Origin: Flavobacterium sp.
GTDB taxonomy: Bacteria; Bacteroidota; Bacteroidia; Flavobacteriales; Flavobacteriaceae
DNA: 64,000 nt
NCBI RefSeq assembly: GCF_027531905.1
Contig: NZ_JAPZSU010000002.1
Location: 62,001-126,000, forward strand
Reading direction: 5' to 3'
In this document: in pieces, positions 26,042 through 35,985 of the stretch
How positions within the stretch are numbered: position 1 is the stretch's first letter
Layout of the letters: every line of letters starts with the position of its first letter
Notes under the pieces: model-generated
The model's database searches: none
Told to the model about the DNA's origin: nothing
The model's input: only the letters and a program-made list of their open reading frames with translations
Position numbers and translations under genes: made by a program

Positions 26042-26074
26042 CAAAGATAAATAAATTTTATCCTTATTTGCAAA
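26042..26074 (-). promoter_or_regulatory. Promoter of tRNA-Gly copy 1
   Basis: On the minus strand: TTTG (26071-26074), a 21-nt spacer and TATCTTTG (26042-26049), ending 13 nt before the tRNA. Confidence 0.75.
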
Positions 26075-26123
26075 TTAAAATTTTAAACTTAATTAAGAAC
26101 ATTGTAAAATTTAATTTACTTAG

Positions 26124-26196
<73 letters not shown>

Positions 26197-26208
26197 ATTA
26201 TTGTGGTG

Positions 26209-26241
26209 CAAATATAGGTAAACATTTCAGTTATTTGCAAA
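26209..26241 (-). promoter_or_regulatory. Promoter of tRNA-Gly copy 2
   Basis: On the minus strand: TTTG (26238-26241), a 21-nt spacer and TATATTTG (26209-26216), ending 12 nt before the tRNA. The layout matches the promoter of copy 1. Confidence 0.75.
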
Positions 26242-26285
26242 TTTTTTTAGCAAAAAATGGGGTAGAAAAAGGATTGATTTTATAA

Positions 26286-26315
26286 TTGATTTAAAACTAA
26301 TTTGTTATACTTTTG
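26286..26315 (+). promoter_or_regulatory. Promoter of the GNAT / L,D-transpeptidase pair
   Basis: TTG (26286-26288), a 19-nt spacer and TACTTTTG (26308-26315). A TTG codon at 26313 lies inside the box, so the ATG at 26334, preceded by AAAAAGGAT, is the likely start. Confidence 0.68.
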
Positions 26316-26333
26316 ATTTTTTTAAAAAGGATA

Positions 26334-26771
26334 ATGTACACGATAAAAAATATTGAAGCAGAGACTACTTTTCCGGTTAGACATTGCATTCTTAGATCTG
26401 GAAAACCACTTTCAAGTTGTTATTTTGAGGGTGACAAGAATGAAGATACTCTTCATTTTGGGTTATTTGAAAAGGGCAAGCTATTAGGTGTTGCTTCTTT
26501 TTTTACTCAAAAAAATATTTTTTTTCAACAAGAAAAGCAACTTCAACTAAGAGGGATGGCAATTTTAGATCAGTATCAAAATATAGGTTTGGGTAAAATC
26601 TTATTACAATCATGTGAATCGTATTTGCAAGAAAATAAGGTTGAGTTAATTTGGTTCAATGCAAGAGAAAGTGCCATTGGGTTTTATAGAAGTTTAGGAT
26701 ATAACCTTGAAGGTGCTCTTTTTGATATTCCCGATGTTGGTCTGCACGTTATTATGCACAAATCCATTTAA
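26334..26771 (+). CDS. GNAT family N-acetyltransferase
   Basis: A 145-residue acetyltransferase. The acetyl-CoA pyrophosphate-binding motif is LRGMAILDQYQNIGLGKILL, with the Q/R-x-x-G-x-G/A pattern as QNIGLG; the C-terminal part has ARESAIGFYRSLGYN, the typical last helix and strand. The substrate is unknown. The stop is 1 nt from the ATG of the L,D-transpeptidase gene, so both are expressed together. A purine-rich AAAAAGGAT before the ATG resembles a Shine-Dalgarno sequence, which is rare here. Confidence 0.85.
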   Translation: MYTIKNIEAETTFPVRHCILRSGKPLSSCYFEGDKNEDTLHFGLFEKGKLLGVASFFTQKNIFFQQEKQLQLRGMAILDQYQNIGLGKILLQSCESYLQENKVELIWFNARESAIGFYRSLGYNLEGALFDIPDVGLHVIMHKSI

Positions 26772-26772
26772 T

Positions 26773-28359
26773 ATGAAACACTATTACTTTTTTCTTTTCA
26801 TATGGTTTGTTTTGAGTTGTCAAAAGAAAACAAGCGATGATTCGGCGCTTTTGATAACAAACAAACCTATCCCCAAAATTCAGGTGGAATCTAATGCTAT
26901 TGAATTTGATAGTGCATTAGTTTTGTCTTATGAAAATAAAAGATTATTGGAGTTTTATAGAGCATCTGGCTTTAAAACGGTTTGGCAATCTGCTTCAAAT
27001 CGTAAGCTAATTTTGAAGGCAATTAAAGAATCTGATAAAGAAGGATTGTTTCCAGAAGATTATCATATTCTATCCTTGGATTCTCTTGAAAAAAAGCATG
27101 CATTCCTTGAGGAAAAAGATTTAGTTAATTATGATATATTGTTGACGTTAAATACGCAACAGTTTTTGACTCATTTAAAAACAGGCAAATTAAACCCCAA
27201 TGAACTTTATACTAATTGGGATTTAAAAAAAAATGAATTTGATTGTAATAGTGTTCTTGCAGCGGCATTTACCAAAAATAAATTATCCGAAATAATACAT
27301 GAATCTAAGCCAAATGCTTTAGTTTATAATCAATTGAAAGAAGCTTTACAGCTACTTGAAGGATATTCTGATGTTGATTTTACGCCAATGGTTTTTACCG
27401 AAAAAATAGTGGCCAATGATACAAATGCTAGAGTAATCGATATAAAAAAACGATTGAAGTATTGGAAAGATTTTAGTGGATCTGACAGTTTAACGGCTAT
27501 TTATGATGCAAAGACAGTTGTTGCTGTAAAACGCTTTCAAGAAAGACATGGATTGGCTCCAGATGGGATAATTGGTGCTGGAACAATTGAAGCGTTCAAT
27601 TTTTCTAAAGCCAATAGAAAAAAGCAAATTATTGCCAATCTAGAACGCTGGAGGTGGTTTGAAATTTTGTCAGAAGAAGATTATATTATTGTAAATATCC
27701 CTGATTATAAATTAGTTGTAGTAGAGAATCAAGATGCTACTATTACTCAAAAAGTGGTAGTTGGAACTAATAAAAGAAAAACACCAGTTCTTACTTCCTA
27801 TTTACGAACAGTGGTGTTAAATCCGACGTGGACGATACCGCCAACTATATTGAAAGAAGATGTGATGCCAGCTATGAAAAAGAACAGAAATTATCTTTCT
27901 AATAAAAATATTTCGATTTATGATAGTCATAATAATGTAGTTGCACCTGAAAATTGGAACTCATCCAAACCTCATAATTATCGTTATGTGCAAGAACCAG
28001 GGCCAAATAATACGCTTGGTGAAATGAAGATTTTGTTTCCCAATCATCATAGTATATACTTGCATGATACGAATCATCGAAATTTATTTGGATTAACTAA
28101 TCGTTCGTTAAGTTCTGGATGCATTCGAGTGGAAAAACCTTTAGTATTGGCTGGGTATTTTTTGAATCATTCCGAAAATTGGTCTAAAGAAAAAATAGAT
28201 TCAGTTTTGGGTACTAGAAAAACGCATTATATCAAAATCAAAAAAAAATACAACCTTTATATTTGGTATTGGACTGCATGGAGCCAGAAAGGAGAGCTTC
28301 AATTTAGAAAAGATGTTTATGATTATGATTTGGCTTTGTATGAAAAATTAAGAAGTTAA
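26773..28359 (+). CDS. YcbB/LdtD-type L,D-transpeptidase lipoprotein
   Basis: A 528-residue protein. A lipoprotein signal (MKHYYFFLFIWFVLSC, Cys16) is followed by a scaffold region, a peptidoglycan-binding domain at about 218-277 (IDIKKRLKYWKD, VVAVKRFQERHGLAPDGIIG) and a YkuD catalytic domain at about 304-480. The catalytic motif is HDTNHRNLFG then SLSSGCIRVEKP with Cys450. Such enzymes make 3-3 cross-links or attach proteins to peptidoglycan. The ATG at 26773 is chosen over an earlier frame extension because it begins the signal peptide. Its last 12 nt overlap the end of a convergent second L,D-transpeptidase. Confidence 0.93.
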   Translation: MKHYYFFLFIWFVLSCQKKTSDDSALLITNKPIPKIQVESNAIEFDSALVLSYENKRLLEFYRASGFKTVWQSASNRKLILKAIKESDKEGLFPEDYHILSLDSLEKKHAFLEEKDLVNYDILLTLNTQQFLTHLKTGKLNPNELYTNWDLKKNEFDCNSVLAAAFTKNKLSEIIHESKPNALVYNQLKEALQLLEGYSDVDFTPMVFTEKIVANDTNARVIDIKKRLKYWKDFSGSDSLTAIYDAKTVVAVKRFQERHGLAPDGIIGAGTIEAFNFSKANRKKQIIANLERWRWFEILSEEDYIIVNIPDYKLVVVENQDATITQKVVVGTNKRKTPVLTSYLRTVVLNPTWTIPPTILKEDVMPAMKKNRNYLSNKNISIYDSHNNVVAPENWNSSKPHNYRYVQEPGPNNTLGEMKILFPNHHSIYLHDTNHRNLFGLTNRSLSSGCIRVEKPLVLAGYFLNHSENWSKEKIDSVLGTRKTHYIKIKKKYNLYIWYWTAWSQKGELQFRKDVYDYDLALYEKLRS

Positions 28360-29079
28360 TTTTTCTATTTCCTCTACTGATTTTCTTGAAGGATGATAAA
28401 TAAATAAAACCGATTGATTTTTTATTACGTTGATTATAGGCAAGGTTAATTCATTTGGTAAAGCTGGGCAGCCTTGACTTCTTCCTAATCTTTTGTGCTC
28501 TTTGATGAAGGAATCAGAAACATAATCTGCACCATGAATTACTACTGCTCTAGAACGGGCGTTACAATTCACTCCTTTTTCTAAACCATCTAGTTTTAGT
28601 GACAATCCATGCTTTCCTGTGTATACCTCGCCCGTAATATAAAATCCTAAACTACTTTGAAACGAGGAAGGTTTGTTGGAAAAATTTGTCGCAAATTCCT
28701 CACCTGTATTTCTTCCGTGAGCAACTAAAGAATGGAATAAAATAGTATTTGTTGCCAAGTTTATAACCCAAAGTCTTCTCGTGTTTGATGACAAACTAAA
28801 ATCAATCAAAGTAAGAATTTCTTTTTTGGCCATTCCTTGTTCTTTCAATTTATAGTATCCTTTTAATGCGGCTGCAAAACTTTCATAATGCGGCATGACA
28901 AATTGATTTGCATTTAAGTTTTGGTAAACAGAAGTTATCATTACATCAGAAATAGCTGTTAGTTTAGCTATATGTTCAAATTTATTTTTATGCTTTTTAC
29001 TTTCAATAAAAGAGGAGTTATTACTTGAAAAGAAGCTCAAAAAGAAAAAGGTTATAATGAGGGATAGGTTGTAAATCAT
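28348..29079 (-). CDS. YkuD_2-type L,D-transpeptidase catalytic domain protein
   Basis: A 243-residue exported protein with an N-terminal hydrophobic signal (IYNLSLIITFFFLSFF) and a murein L,D-transpeptidase catalytic domain of the short YkuD_2 type. The active site is VVIHGADYV (His182) and RLGRSQGCPALP (Cys204). There is no peptidoglycan-binding domain. It differs from its convergent neighbour in architecture, so they are not recent duplicates. Expected substrate is peptidoglycan stem peptide; whether it cross-links or trims is unknown. Confidence 0.9.
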   Translation of the reverse strand: MIYNLSLIITFFFLSFFSSNNSSFIESKKHKNKFEHIAKLTAISDVMITSVYQNLNANQFVMPHYESFAAALKGYYKLKEQGMAKKEILTLIDFSLSSNTRRLWVINLATNTILFHSLVAHGRNTGEEFATNFSNKPSSFQSSLGFYITGEVYTGKHGLSLKLDGLEKGVNCNARSRAVVIHGADYVSDSFIKEHKRLGRSQGCPALPNELTLPIINVIKNQSVLFIYHPSRKSVEEIEKLTS

Positions 29080-29278
29080 TGATTATCTATTTGTTAATAC
29101 AGGTTTGGGGACGGCTAATATACAATAAAAACATATTCATCAATAAAAAAAGTGTGTTTAATCGATGAAATTTAACACTTCATCGATTAAATTATATTAT
29201 TGAGATTTAAGAAAAAACACATTCTTTTCTTTTTTTATTTGTTAAATTCCATACATTTACTACAATAAAGTCCCCCAA

Positions 29279-31672
29279 ATGAAAAAAAAGTACCTTTTTA
29301 TTATTGTTTTGGCGTTGTTTTTTAACCATAATTTATGGTCCCAAAAAAAAGTTTTGATAACGAAATATACTACAGAAAGCATCAATATTGATGGTAAATT
29401 TAATGAATCTGCATGGGCAACCGCCGCAATCGCTAATGATTTTGTTATGTTTGAGCCCGATAATGGTAAACCCATCAGTTCAGACAAAAAAACAGAAATA
29501 AAAATTATATATGATAATAATGCTATCTACATAGCAGCCACAATGTATGATAATGAGCCAACTAAGATCCAAAGAGAAATTACTAATCGTGATGTTTTTG
29601 GGGTTTCGGATCATTTTTCGGTATTTATTAATGGATTTAACGACGGACAACAAGATTTTCGTTTTTTTGTAAGTGCTGCCGGAGTGCAAATGGATTGCTT
29701 AGCCACCGAAGATTTTGAAGATTTTTCCTGGGATGCGATTTGGGATAGTAAAGTCGTTCTGACGGATTTTGGTTGGACTGTTGAAATGAAAATACCCTAT
29801 GCTGCCTTGCGTTTTTCAAATCAAGAAAAGCAAACTTGGGGAATTAATTTCATGCGAGAAATCAAAAGGGATGTTCAAAAATACACTTGGAATTTAGTAG
29901 ACACCAAAATTGGAGCAGTGATTCCTCAAGCTGGAATATTAGAAGGGATTTCTAATATTGATACGCCAACGCGACTTTTTTTGATTCCTTATTCTTCTAT
30001 ATATAATCAGAAAAATGACATTGGTTCTGAAATGACTTTTAAAGCGGGTTTGGATTTGAAATATGGTATTAATGATTCCTTTACTTTAGACGCTATTTTA
30101 GTTCCGGATTTTGGTCAAACCAAATTTGATAATGCCATTCTGATTCTTGAACCTTTTGAACAACAATTTCAAGAAAATCGCCCTTTTTTTACCGAAGGAA
30201 CTGATTTATTTACAAAAGGAAATTTGTTTTATTCCAGAAGAATTGGACTGGCTCCTACAACCGAGGTCAATCTTAATACAGATGAAGAAATTACCAATTA
30301 TCCTAATTCAGTTGACTTAATTAATGCTGTAAAAGTTTCGGGTAGAACCCAAAAAGGATTGGGTATTGGTTTTTTGAATGCGGTTACCGAAAAAACATTT
30401 GCTACCATAAGAGATACAATCAGCAATTCTGAAAGAAAAGAAGTAATAGAACCTCTTACCAATTATAATGTTTTGGTTTTTGACCAACGTTTTAATCAAA
30501 ACTCTTCTGTTACTTTTATCAATACGAATACTACACGAAATGGTGGTTTTAGAGATGCCAATGTTTCTGGGCTTTTATTCGATTTAAGTACCAAAGCAAA
30601 TACGTATAATTTATATGGAGATTTTAAGTACAGTACTATCAATGATGTTCAGGATTATAACGGTTATAAAACCGCAATAAATTTTGCTAAAACTAGTGGG
30701 AAATACCGCTATTTGTTTTCAGGTAAATACATTTCTGAAAATTATGACATCAATGATTTGGGTATTATTTTTTATACCAATTACCACGGTTTTTTAGCAA
30801 ATGGAAGTTATAGAATTGTCAATCCAACCAAAATTTTCAATACTTTTAAAGTGGAACAGGAGGTTAATGCGGAAATCCAAAACACTTCCGGAAAGCTCCA
30901 AGAAGCTTGGTATAAAACCGTATTGAAAGGAACTAATTTAAATAATGATTACTTTGAGTTTGCATTTATTGCCAATCCATTAGAAACTTATGATTTTTAT
31001 GAGCCAAGAGAATACAATCGCTATGTTTTTATTCCCAAAAGAGTATCGTCTTATTTTGGAATAGAAATGAATAGAAATCATCCATTTACTTTTGATTTAA
31101 CCGTATCTGGAGCGAAATATGATGAACAAGGAAGGTACAATTACGGTTTTTTTGCTAGTCCAAAATACCGCTTTAATGATAGATTCTCTTTGGCTTATGC
31201 GGTGGATTATTTGAATAAAAAGAATGATAGGGGGTGGGTTGATTCTACTTCAGATGGAATTATTTTTGCGGAGCGTGATAGAGAATATTTTCAACATGAT
31301 TTTACTGGAAAATATGCTCTAAATGAAAAGATGACCATAAACTTGACGGCTCGGTATTATTGGTCTTATGCTAGAAATCATGAATTTTTGACTTTACAAA
31401 ATGATGGAAAGTTAATTACGAATACAACATATAATGAAAATAAAAACCGGAATTTCACTTCTTGGAATTTTGATTTATCCTATAGCTGGTGGTTTGCGCC
31501 TGGAAGTCAATTGTCGTTTTTGTATCGCAATTTTGCCCTTGAAAGAACAGATAGTATTGAAAAGGATTTTTCTACTAACTTCAAAAATGTTTGGAATAAT
31601 AATTTAACTTCTAATATTTCAATTAGCGTTCGCTATTTTATTGATTATAATTCGATTAAAAATAAATTTTAA
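29279..31672 (+). CDS. DUF5916 outer-membrane-type protein with CBM9-like domain, paralogue 1
   Basis: A 797-residue exported protein (signal MKKKYLFIIVLALFFNHNLWSQ). Residues about 30-220 form a CBM9/DOMON-like beta sandwich (INIDGKFNESAWATA, EIKIIYDNNAIYIAATMYD, DFGWTVEMKIPYAALRF). The rest is DUF5916, with alternating amphipathic strands and the conserved ENRPFFTEGTDLFTKGNLF. It ends in SISVRYFIDYNSIKNKF, the look of an outer-membrane barrel. Function is unknown; a role in binding or import of glycans or metabolites is only a guess. A paralogue follows at 31848. Confidence 0.85.
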   Translation: MKKKYLFIIVLALFFNHNLWSQKKVLITKYTTESINIDGKFNESAWATAAIANDFVMFEPDNGKPISSDKKTEIKIIYDNNAIYIAATMYDNEPTKIQREITNRDVFGVSDHFSVFINGFNDGQQDFRFFVSAAGVQMDCLATEDFEDFSWDAIWDSKVVLTDFGWTVEMKIPYAALRFSNQEKQTWGINFMREIKRDVQKYTWNLVDTKIGAVIPQAGILEGISNIDTPTRLFLIPYSSIYNQKNDIGSEMTFKAGLDLKYGINDSFTLDAILVPDFGQTKFDNAILILEPFEQQFQENRPFFTEGTDLFTKGNLFYSRRIGLAPTTEVNLNTDEEITNYPNSVDLINAVKVSGRTQKGLGIGFLNAVTEKTFATIRDTISNSERKEVIEPLTNYNVLVFDQRFNQNSSVTFINTNTTRNGGFRDANVSGLLFDLSTKANTYNLYGDFKYSTINDVQDYNGYKTAINFAKTSGKYRYLFSGKYISENYDINDLGIIFYTNYHGFLANGSYRIVNPTKIFNTFKVEQEVNAEIQNTSGKLQEAWYKTVLKGTNLNNDYFEFAFIANPLETYDFYEPREYNRYVFIPKRVSSYFGIEMNRNHPFTFDLTVSGAKYDEQGRYNYGFFASPKYRFNDRFSLAYAVDYLNKKNDRGWVDSTSDGIIFAERDREYFQHDFTGKYALNEKMTINLTARYYWSYARNHEFLTLQNDGKLITNTTYNENKNRNFTSWNFDLSYSWWFAPGSQLSFLYRNFALERTDSIEKDFSTNFKNVWNNNLTSNISISVRYFIDYNSIKNKF

Positions 31673-31847
31673 AATATTTTTTTTGCTTCTGAAAAATGCC
31701 TTTAATAATTGTAAAGTTGTAGAAAGATGAATTTGTATTCGATTTTGAAGTAGGGATGATTTTTTGTTAGTTAAACTGTAACAAATGTTTTAGTAGGCAG
31801 TCTATTAATGAAATTCAAACGCATTCATCATCAATCAAGCAGATTCT

Positions 31848-34274
31848 ATGAGATTTTTTCTTCTTATCAGTGGACTTTTATTTACTTTTTTTGGCTACAG
31901 CCAAAAGAAAAACCTCGAAACAAAGTTTATCACAACTTCCATAGTAATTGATGGTAAAATAAATGAGCAATCTTGGGAACAAGTTGCTTCTGCTACTGAT
32001 TTTGTGATGTTTCAACCCGATAATGGAAAGCCTGCACTACTCGAAAGAAGAACTGAAATAAAAGTACTTTATGATAATACGGCTATTTACATTGCGGCAA
32101 AGATGTATGATAATGAGCCCAATAAGATTTTAAAGGAAATTTCAAAAAGAGATGATTTTGGTACGGCTGACTTTTTTGGAATTTTCATTAATGGTTACAA
32201 TGACGGGCAACAAAATTTTCAATTCTTTGTCAATGCTGCCGACGGACAAGCCGATTGTTTGGCAACAGATTCCAATGGAGAGGATTATTCATGGGATGCA
32301 GTTTGGGATAGTAAAGCAGTGATTACTGATTTTGGTTGGGTAGTTGAAATGAGAATTCCTTATGCAGCATTACGTTTTTCGCCAGAAAAAGTGCAAACTT
32401 GGGGTGTTAACTTTTTTAGAGAAATACGAAGAGACCGTCAAAAGTATTCTTGGAACTTCATTGATTCTAAGTTAGGAACCTTTACACAGCAAAATGGAAT
32501 ATTGTCTGGTATAGAAAATATAAAAACACCCACAAGACTTTTTTTATTGCCTTATTCTTCTTTTTATTTGAATGCCAATGACCAACAAAAAACGACTGGA
32601 ACTTTAAAAGGTGGTTTGGATGTAAAATATGGAATTAATGATGCATTTACGCTTGATGCCATTTTGATCCCTGATTTTGGTCAAACTAAATACGATGATC
32701 AGATTTTGAATTTAGGCCCATTTGAACAACAATTCAACGAAAATAGACCTTTTTTTACAGAAGGAACCGACTTGTTTAGCAAAGGAAATTTGTTGTATTC
32801 TCGACGAATTGGTGGCGCACCTACTAATTATCCTACCACCGGAACAAATGAAGTAATTACTGATAATCCAGCTAGCGTTAATTTGATTAATGCTTTAAAA
32901 GTTTCTGGAAGAACCAAAAATGGTCTTGGTATTGGGGTTTTAAACGCGGTTACCGAAAAAACGACAGCTACCATTACAAATACTGTTACGGGAAATTCTC
33001 GTAAAGAAGTAGTTGAGCCTTTAGCGAATTATAATGTTTTGGTTTTTGACCAACGCTTTAGAAAAAATTCTTCAATTGCTTTTGTCAATACTAATGTAAC
33101 TAGAAATGGCAGTTTTAGAGATGGCAACGTTTCTGCCTTAGTTTGGGATTTAAACACCAAAGCCAATACTTACAACTTATCCGGTGATTTTAAGTATAGT
33201 TATGTAAATGAAGATATAATTAAAAAAGGAATCGCTACTCAACTCAATTTTGCTGAAACGTCTGGAAATTATCGTTACAGTTTAGGAGCGGATATGTATA
33301 CTAAAGATTTTGATAATAATGATTTAGGTATTAATTTTCAAACTAATTATTATAGTTTTTATGGAAATGCTAATTATCGAATTTTGAATCCTACCAAACG
33401 TTTCAATGGCTTTCGAGTAAATTATAATAGTTTTTTTCAGTTCAATAAAGAAACAGGAAAAGTACAAGCTAACAATTTAAATATCAATACTAATATTGAA
33501 ACAAAAAAAAATAATTCGTATGGTTTTGGGATAGTTCTTAATCCATTAGAAAATTTTGATTATTATGAACCACGTCAATCGGGGCGATATGTAGTTATAC
33601 CAAAATCTTATGGCTTTTGGGCGTATTATTCTCGCAATTATAATTATAAGTTTGCTTTTGATATTAATCCTGAATATTTTCGTTCAGATGAGCCAGGAAG
33701 AGATTACATAGGGATTACACTTAGTCCAAGATACCGTTTTACAGATGAATTGGCCATGGTATATGATTTTAGTTATTCCAAAAGTCACAATAACAAAGGA
33801 TATATTGATAATTTAGCCACTACTTTTGACCCAGCTGGAAATAACACTATTTTGTTTGCTAATCGAGATGTTGTCACTTATGCTCATGTTGTCTCTGGGA
33901 AATATTCTATTAACAGTCAGATGAATTTTAACTTATCGCTTCGTCAATATTGGTCGTATGCCGAAAATAAAAACATTCTTTCTTTAACAGATAAAGGACG
34001 TTTAGTAGATTATTTGGGTTATAACAAAAACAAAAATTCTAGTTTTTATTCCTGGAATATGGACTTTTCTTATTCATGGTGGTTTGCTCCTGGAAGTCAA
34101 GTTTCAATTCTATACCGTAATAGCTCTTCAAATTTTGAACGTGAAATTAATAAAGAATATGGTGATAACATCAGTCGACTTTTAACCAATGAAAAGTTGC
34201 AACATACATTCTCAGTTAGTGTTCGTTATTTCATTGATTACAACGAAATCAAAAATCAATTTGTAAAAAGCTAA
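31848..34274 (+). CDS. DUF5916 outer-membrane-type protein with CBM9-like domain, paralogue 2
   Basis: An 808-residue protein closely similar to the one just upstream, in the same order of domains: signal peptide (MRFFLLISGLLFTFFGYSQ), CBM9-like sandwich (IVIDGKINEQSWEQVA, MFQPDNGKP) and DUF5916 with ENRPFFTEGTDLFSKGNLL, DAILIPDFGQTKYDD and a final SVSVRYFIDYNEIKNQF. The two genes are 175 nt apart, so this is a tandem duplication with substantial divergence, most visible in residues 320-345 and in the barrel loops. Confidence 0.85.
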   Translation: MRFFLLISGLLFTFFGYSQKKNLETKFITTSIVIDGKINEQSWEQVASATDFVMFQPDNGKPALLERRTEIKVLYDNTAIYIAAKMYDNEPNKILKEISKRDDFGTADFFGIFINGYNDGQQNFQFFVNAADGQADCLATDSNGEDYSWDAVWDSKAVITDFGWVVEMRIPYAALRFSPEKVQTWGVNFFREIRRDRQKYSWNFIDSKLGTFTQQNGILSGIENIKTPTRLFLLPYSSFYLNANDQQKTTGTLKGGLDVKYGINDAFTLDAILIPDFGQTKYDDQILNLGPFEQQFNENRPFFTEGTDLFSKGNLLYSRRIGGAPTNYPTTGTNEVITDNPASVNLINALKVSGRTKNGLGIGVLNAVTEKTTATITNTVTGNSRKEVVEPLANYNVLVFDQRFRKNSSIAFVNTNVTRNGSFRDGNVSALVWDLNTKANTYNLSGDFKYSYVNEDIIKKGIATQLNFAETSGNYRYSLGADMYTKDFDNNDLGINFQTNYYSFYGNANYRILNPTKRFNGFRVNYNSFFQFNKETGKVQANNLNINTNIETKKNNSYGFGIVLNPLENFDYYEPRQSGRYVVIPKSYGFWAYYSRNYNYKFAFDINPEYFRSDEPGRDYIGITLSPRYRFTDELAMVYDFSYSKSHNNKGYIDNLATTFDPAGNNTILFANRDVVTYAHVVSGKYSINSQMNFNLSLRQYWSYAENKNILSLTDKGRLVDYLGYNKNKNSSFYSWNMDFSYSWWFAPGSQVSILYRNSSSNFEREINKEYGDNISRLLTNEKLQHTFSVSVRYFIDYNEIKNQFVKS

Positions 34275-34372
34275 ATCCAATATTTAGCTATTTATTTGTG
34301 ATTTTTTATCCCCTATAACGATTGAGTTTTTTTGGAGAATTTTGAAACCTTTTTCGGCTTCTAATAATTCTT

Positions 34373-34380
34373 TATCTTTG
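34373..34380 (+). promoter_or_regulatory. -7 promoter box of gpmI
   Basis: TATCTTTG, 14 nt before the ATG. No TTG at the optimal -33 distance. Confidence 0.5.
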
Positions 34381-34394
34381 ATAAAAAAATTATC

Positions 34395-35912
34395 ATGAAT
34401 AAGAAAGTTATACTTATGATTCTTGATGGATGGGGAAAATCTCCTGATCCTAAAGTATCTGCAATAGACAATGCAAATGTTCCTTTTATAAATAGTCTGT
34501 ACGACAACTATCCAAGTGCACAGTTAAGAACTGATGGTTTAAACGTTGGTTTACCAGAAGGTCAGATGGGTAATAGTGAGGTAGGTCATATGAACCTTGG
34601 TGCGGGAAGAATCGTGTATCAAGATTTGGCTAAAATTAATTTGGCTGTAGCCAATAATACTTTAGCAAAAGAGCCTGTTCTAATTGATGCTTTTACTTAT
34701 GCCAAAGAAAACAACAAAATAGTACACTTTTTAGGCCTGGTTTCTGATGGAGGAGTGCATTCACATACTTCGCATTTACGCGGTTTGATTACGGCTTCTC
34801 AAGAATATGGTTTAGAAAATGTATTTGTTCACGCCTTTACCGATGGTCGTGATGTGGATCCAAAATCAGGAAAACAATACATCCAAGATTTAGAAAATTT
34901 CATAGCACCCACTACTGCTAAATTAGCATCTGTTGTTGGTAGATATTATGCTATGGATCGTGATAAAAGATGGGAACGCGTAAAATTAGCCTATGATTTA
35001 GTAGTTAATGGAACGGGAAAACATACTCAGAATCCCGTTGCATCTATAGGAGAGAGTTATGATAATAATGTAACCGATGAGTTTATTGATCCTTTAGTAG
35101 TGGTTGATGCTACTAATCAACCTTTGGCAACTATTCAGGCTGATGACGTGGTGATCTTTTTTAACTTCAGAACGGATAGAGGCCGAGAGTTAACAGAAGC
35201 TCTTTCTCAAAAAGATTTTCATGAGCAAAACATGCATAAACTGCCTTTGTATTATGTTACATTGACGAATTATGATGAAACTTACGAAAATGTAAAAGTG
35301 GTCTATAATAAAGATAATATTACTGAGACACTTGGTGAAGTTTTAGAAAAAGCGAATAAAAAACAAATTCGTATTGCAGAAACAGAAAAGTATCCACACG
35401 TAACGTTCTTTTTCTCTGGTGGTAGAGAAACTCCATTTGAGGGCGAAACTCGTATCTTGAGGAATTCTCCAAAAGTAGCCACTTATGATTTGAAACCTGA
35501 AATGAGCGCATATGAATTGAAAGATGCATTGGTTCCTGAATTGAATAAAGGTGAAGTTGATTTTGTTTGTTTGAATTTCGCAAATGGTGATATGGTTGGT
35601 CATACAGGAGTAATGAGTGCTGCTATTCAAGCTTGTGAAGCAGTAGATGCTTGTGTGAAAGAAGTAATCGAAGCAGCTTTGGCAAATGATTACACCACTA
35701 TCGTAATTGCGGATCACGGAAATTGCGAAACGATGATTAATCCTGATGGTAGTCCAAATACAGCGCACACTACGAATCCAGTGCCAATTATTTTAGTGGA
35801 CAAAGAATTGAAAAAAATTAATGATGGTGTGTTAGGTGATATTGCTCCAACAATTTTAGAATTGATGGGAATTGAAAAACCTACTGTGATGACAAGTCAT
35901 TCGTTATTGTAG
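34395..35912 (+). CDS. gpmI: 2,3-bisphosphoglycerate-independent phosphoglycerate mutase
   Basis: A 505-residue alkaline-phosphatase-fold enzyme that interconverts 3- and 2-phosphoglycerate in glycolysis. Metal ligands begin at LMILDGWG (Asp11); the phosphorylated serine is Ser61 in QMGNSEVGHMNLGAGR. FTDGRDVDPKSG, GRYYAMDRDKRWERV, FNFRTDRGRELT and the C-terminal NFANGDMVGHTG and IADHGNCE motifs are all present. Length is normal. Mn2+ dependence is expected from the family. Confidence 0.97.
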   Translation: MNKKVILMILDGWGKSPDPKVSAIDNANVPFINSLYDNYPSAQLRTDGLNVGLPEGQMGNSEVGHMNLGAGRIVYQDLAKINLAVANNTLAKEPVLIDAFTYAKENNKIVHFLGLVSDGGVHSHTSHLRGLITASQEYGLENVFVHAFTDGRDVDPKSGKQYIQDLENFIAPTTAKLASVVGRYYAMDRDKRWERVKLAYDLVVNGTGKHTQNPVASIGESYDNNVTDEFIDPLVVVDATNQPLATIQADDVVIFFNFRTDRGRELTEALSQKDFHEQNMHKLPLYYVTLTNYDETYENVKVVYNKDNITETLGEVLEKANKKQIRIAETEKYPHVTFFFSGGRETPFEGETRILRNSPKVATYDLKPEMSAYELKDALVPELNKGEVDFVCLNFANGDMVGHTGVMSAAIQACEAVDACVKEVIEAALANDYTTIVIADHGNCETMINPDGSPNTAHTTNPVPIILVDKELKKINDGVLGDIAPTILELMGIEKPTVMTSHSLL

Positions 35913-35933
35913 TCTAAAATCTTATATAAAAAT

Positions 35934-35963
35934 AAACCCCAAAATCATTTGATTTTGGGGTTT
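35934..35963. terminator. Bidirectional terminator, gpmI / 3-hydroxyacyl-CoA dehydrogenase
   Basis: AAACCCCAAAATCA and TGATTTTGGGGTTT, a 14-bp stem with a two-base loop, lies between convergent genes. Confidence 0.88.
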
Positions 35964-35985
35964 GTTATTTTTAGGGAATAAAAAA

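Noticed and set aside
35320-35768. Minus-strand open frames of 87 and 141 codons opposite gpmI
   Set aside because: They overlap the well-conserved end of gpmI, overlap each other in different frames, and are rich in Cys, His and Ile as expected from antisense of this gene.
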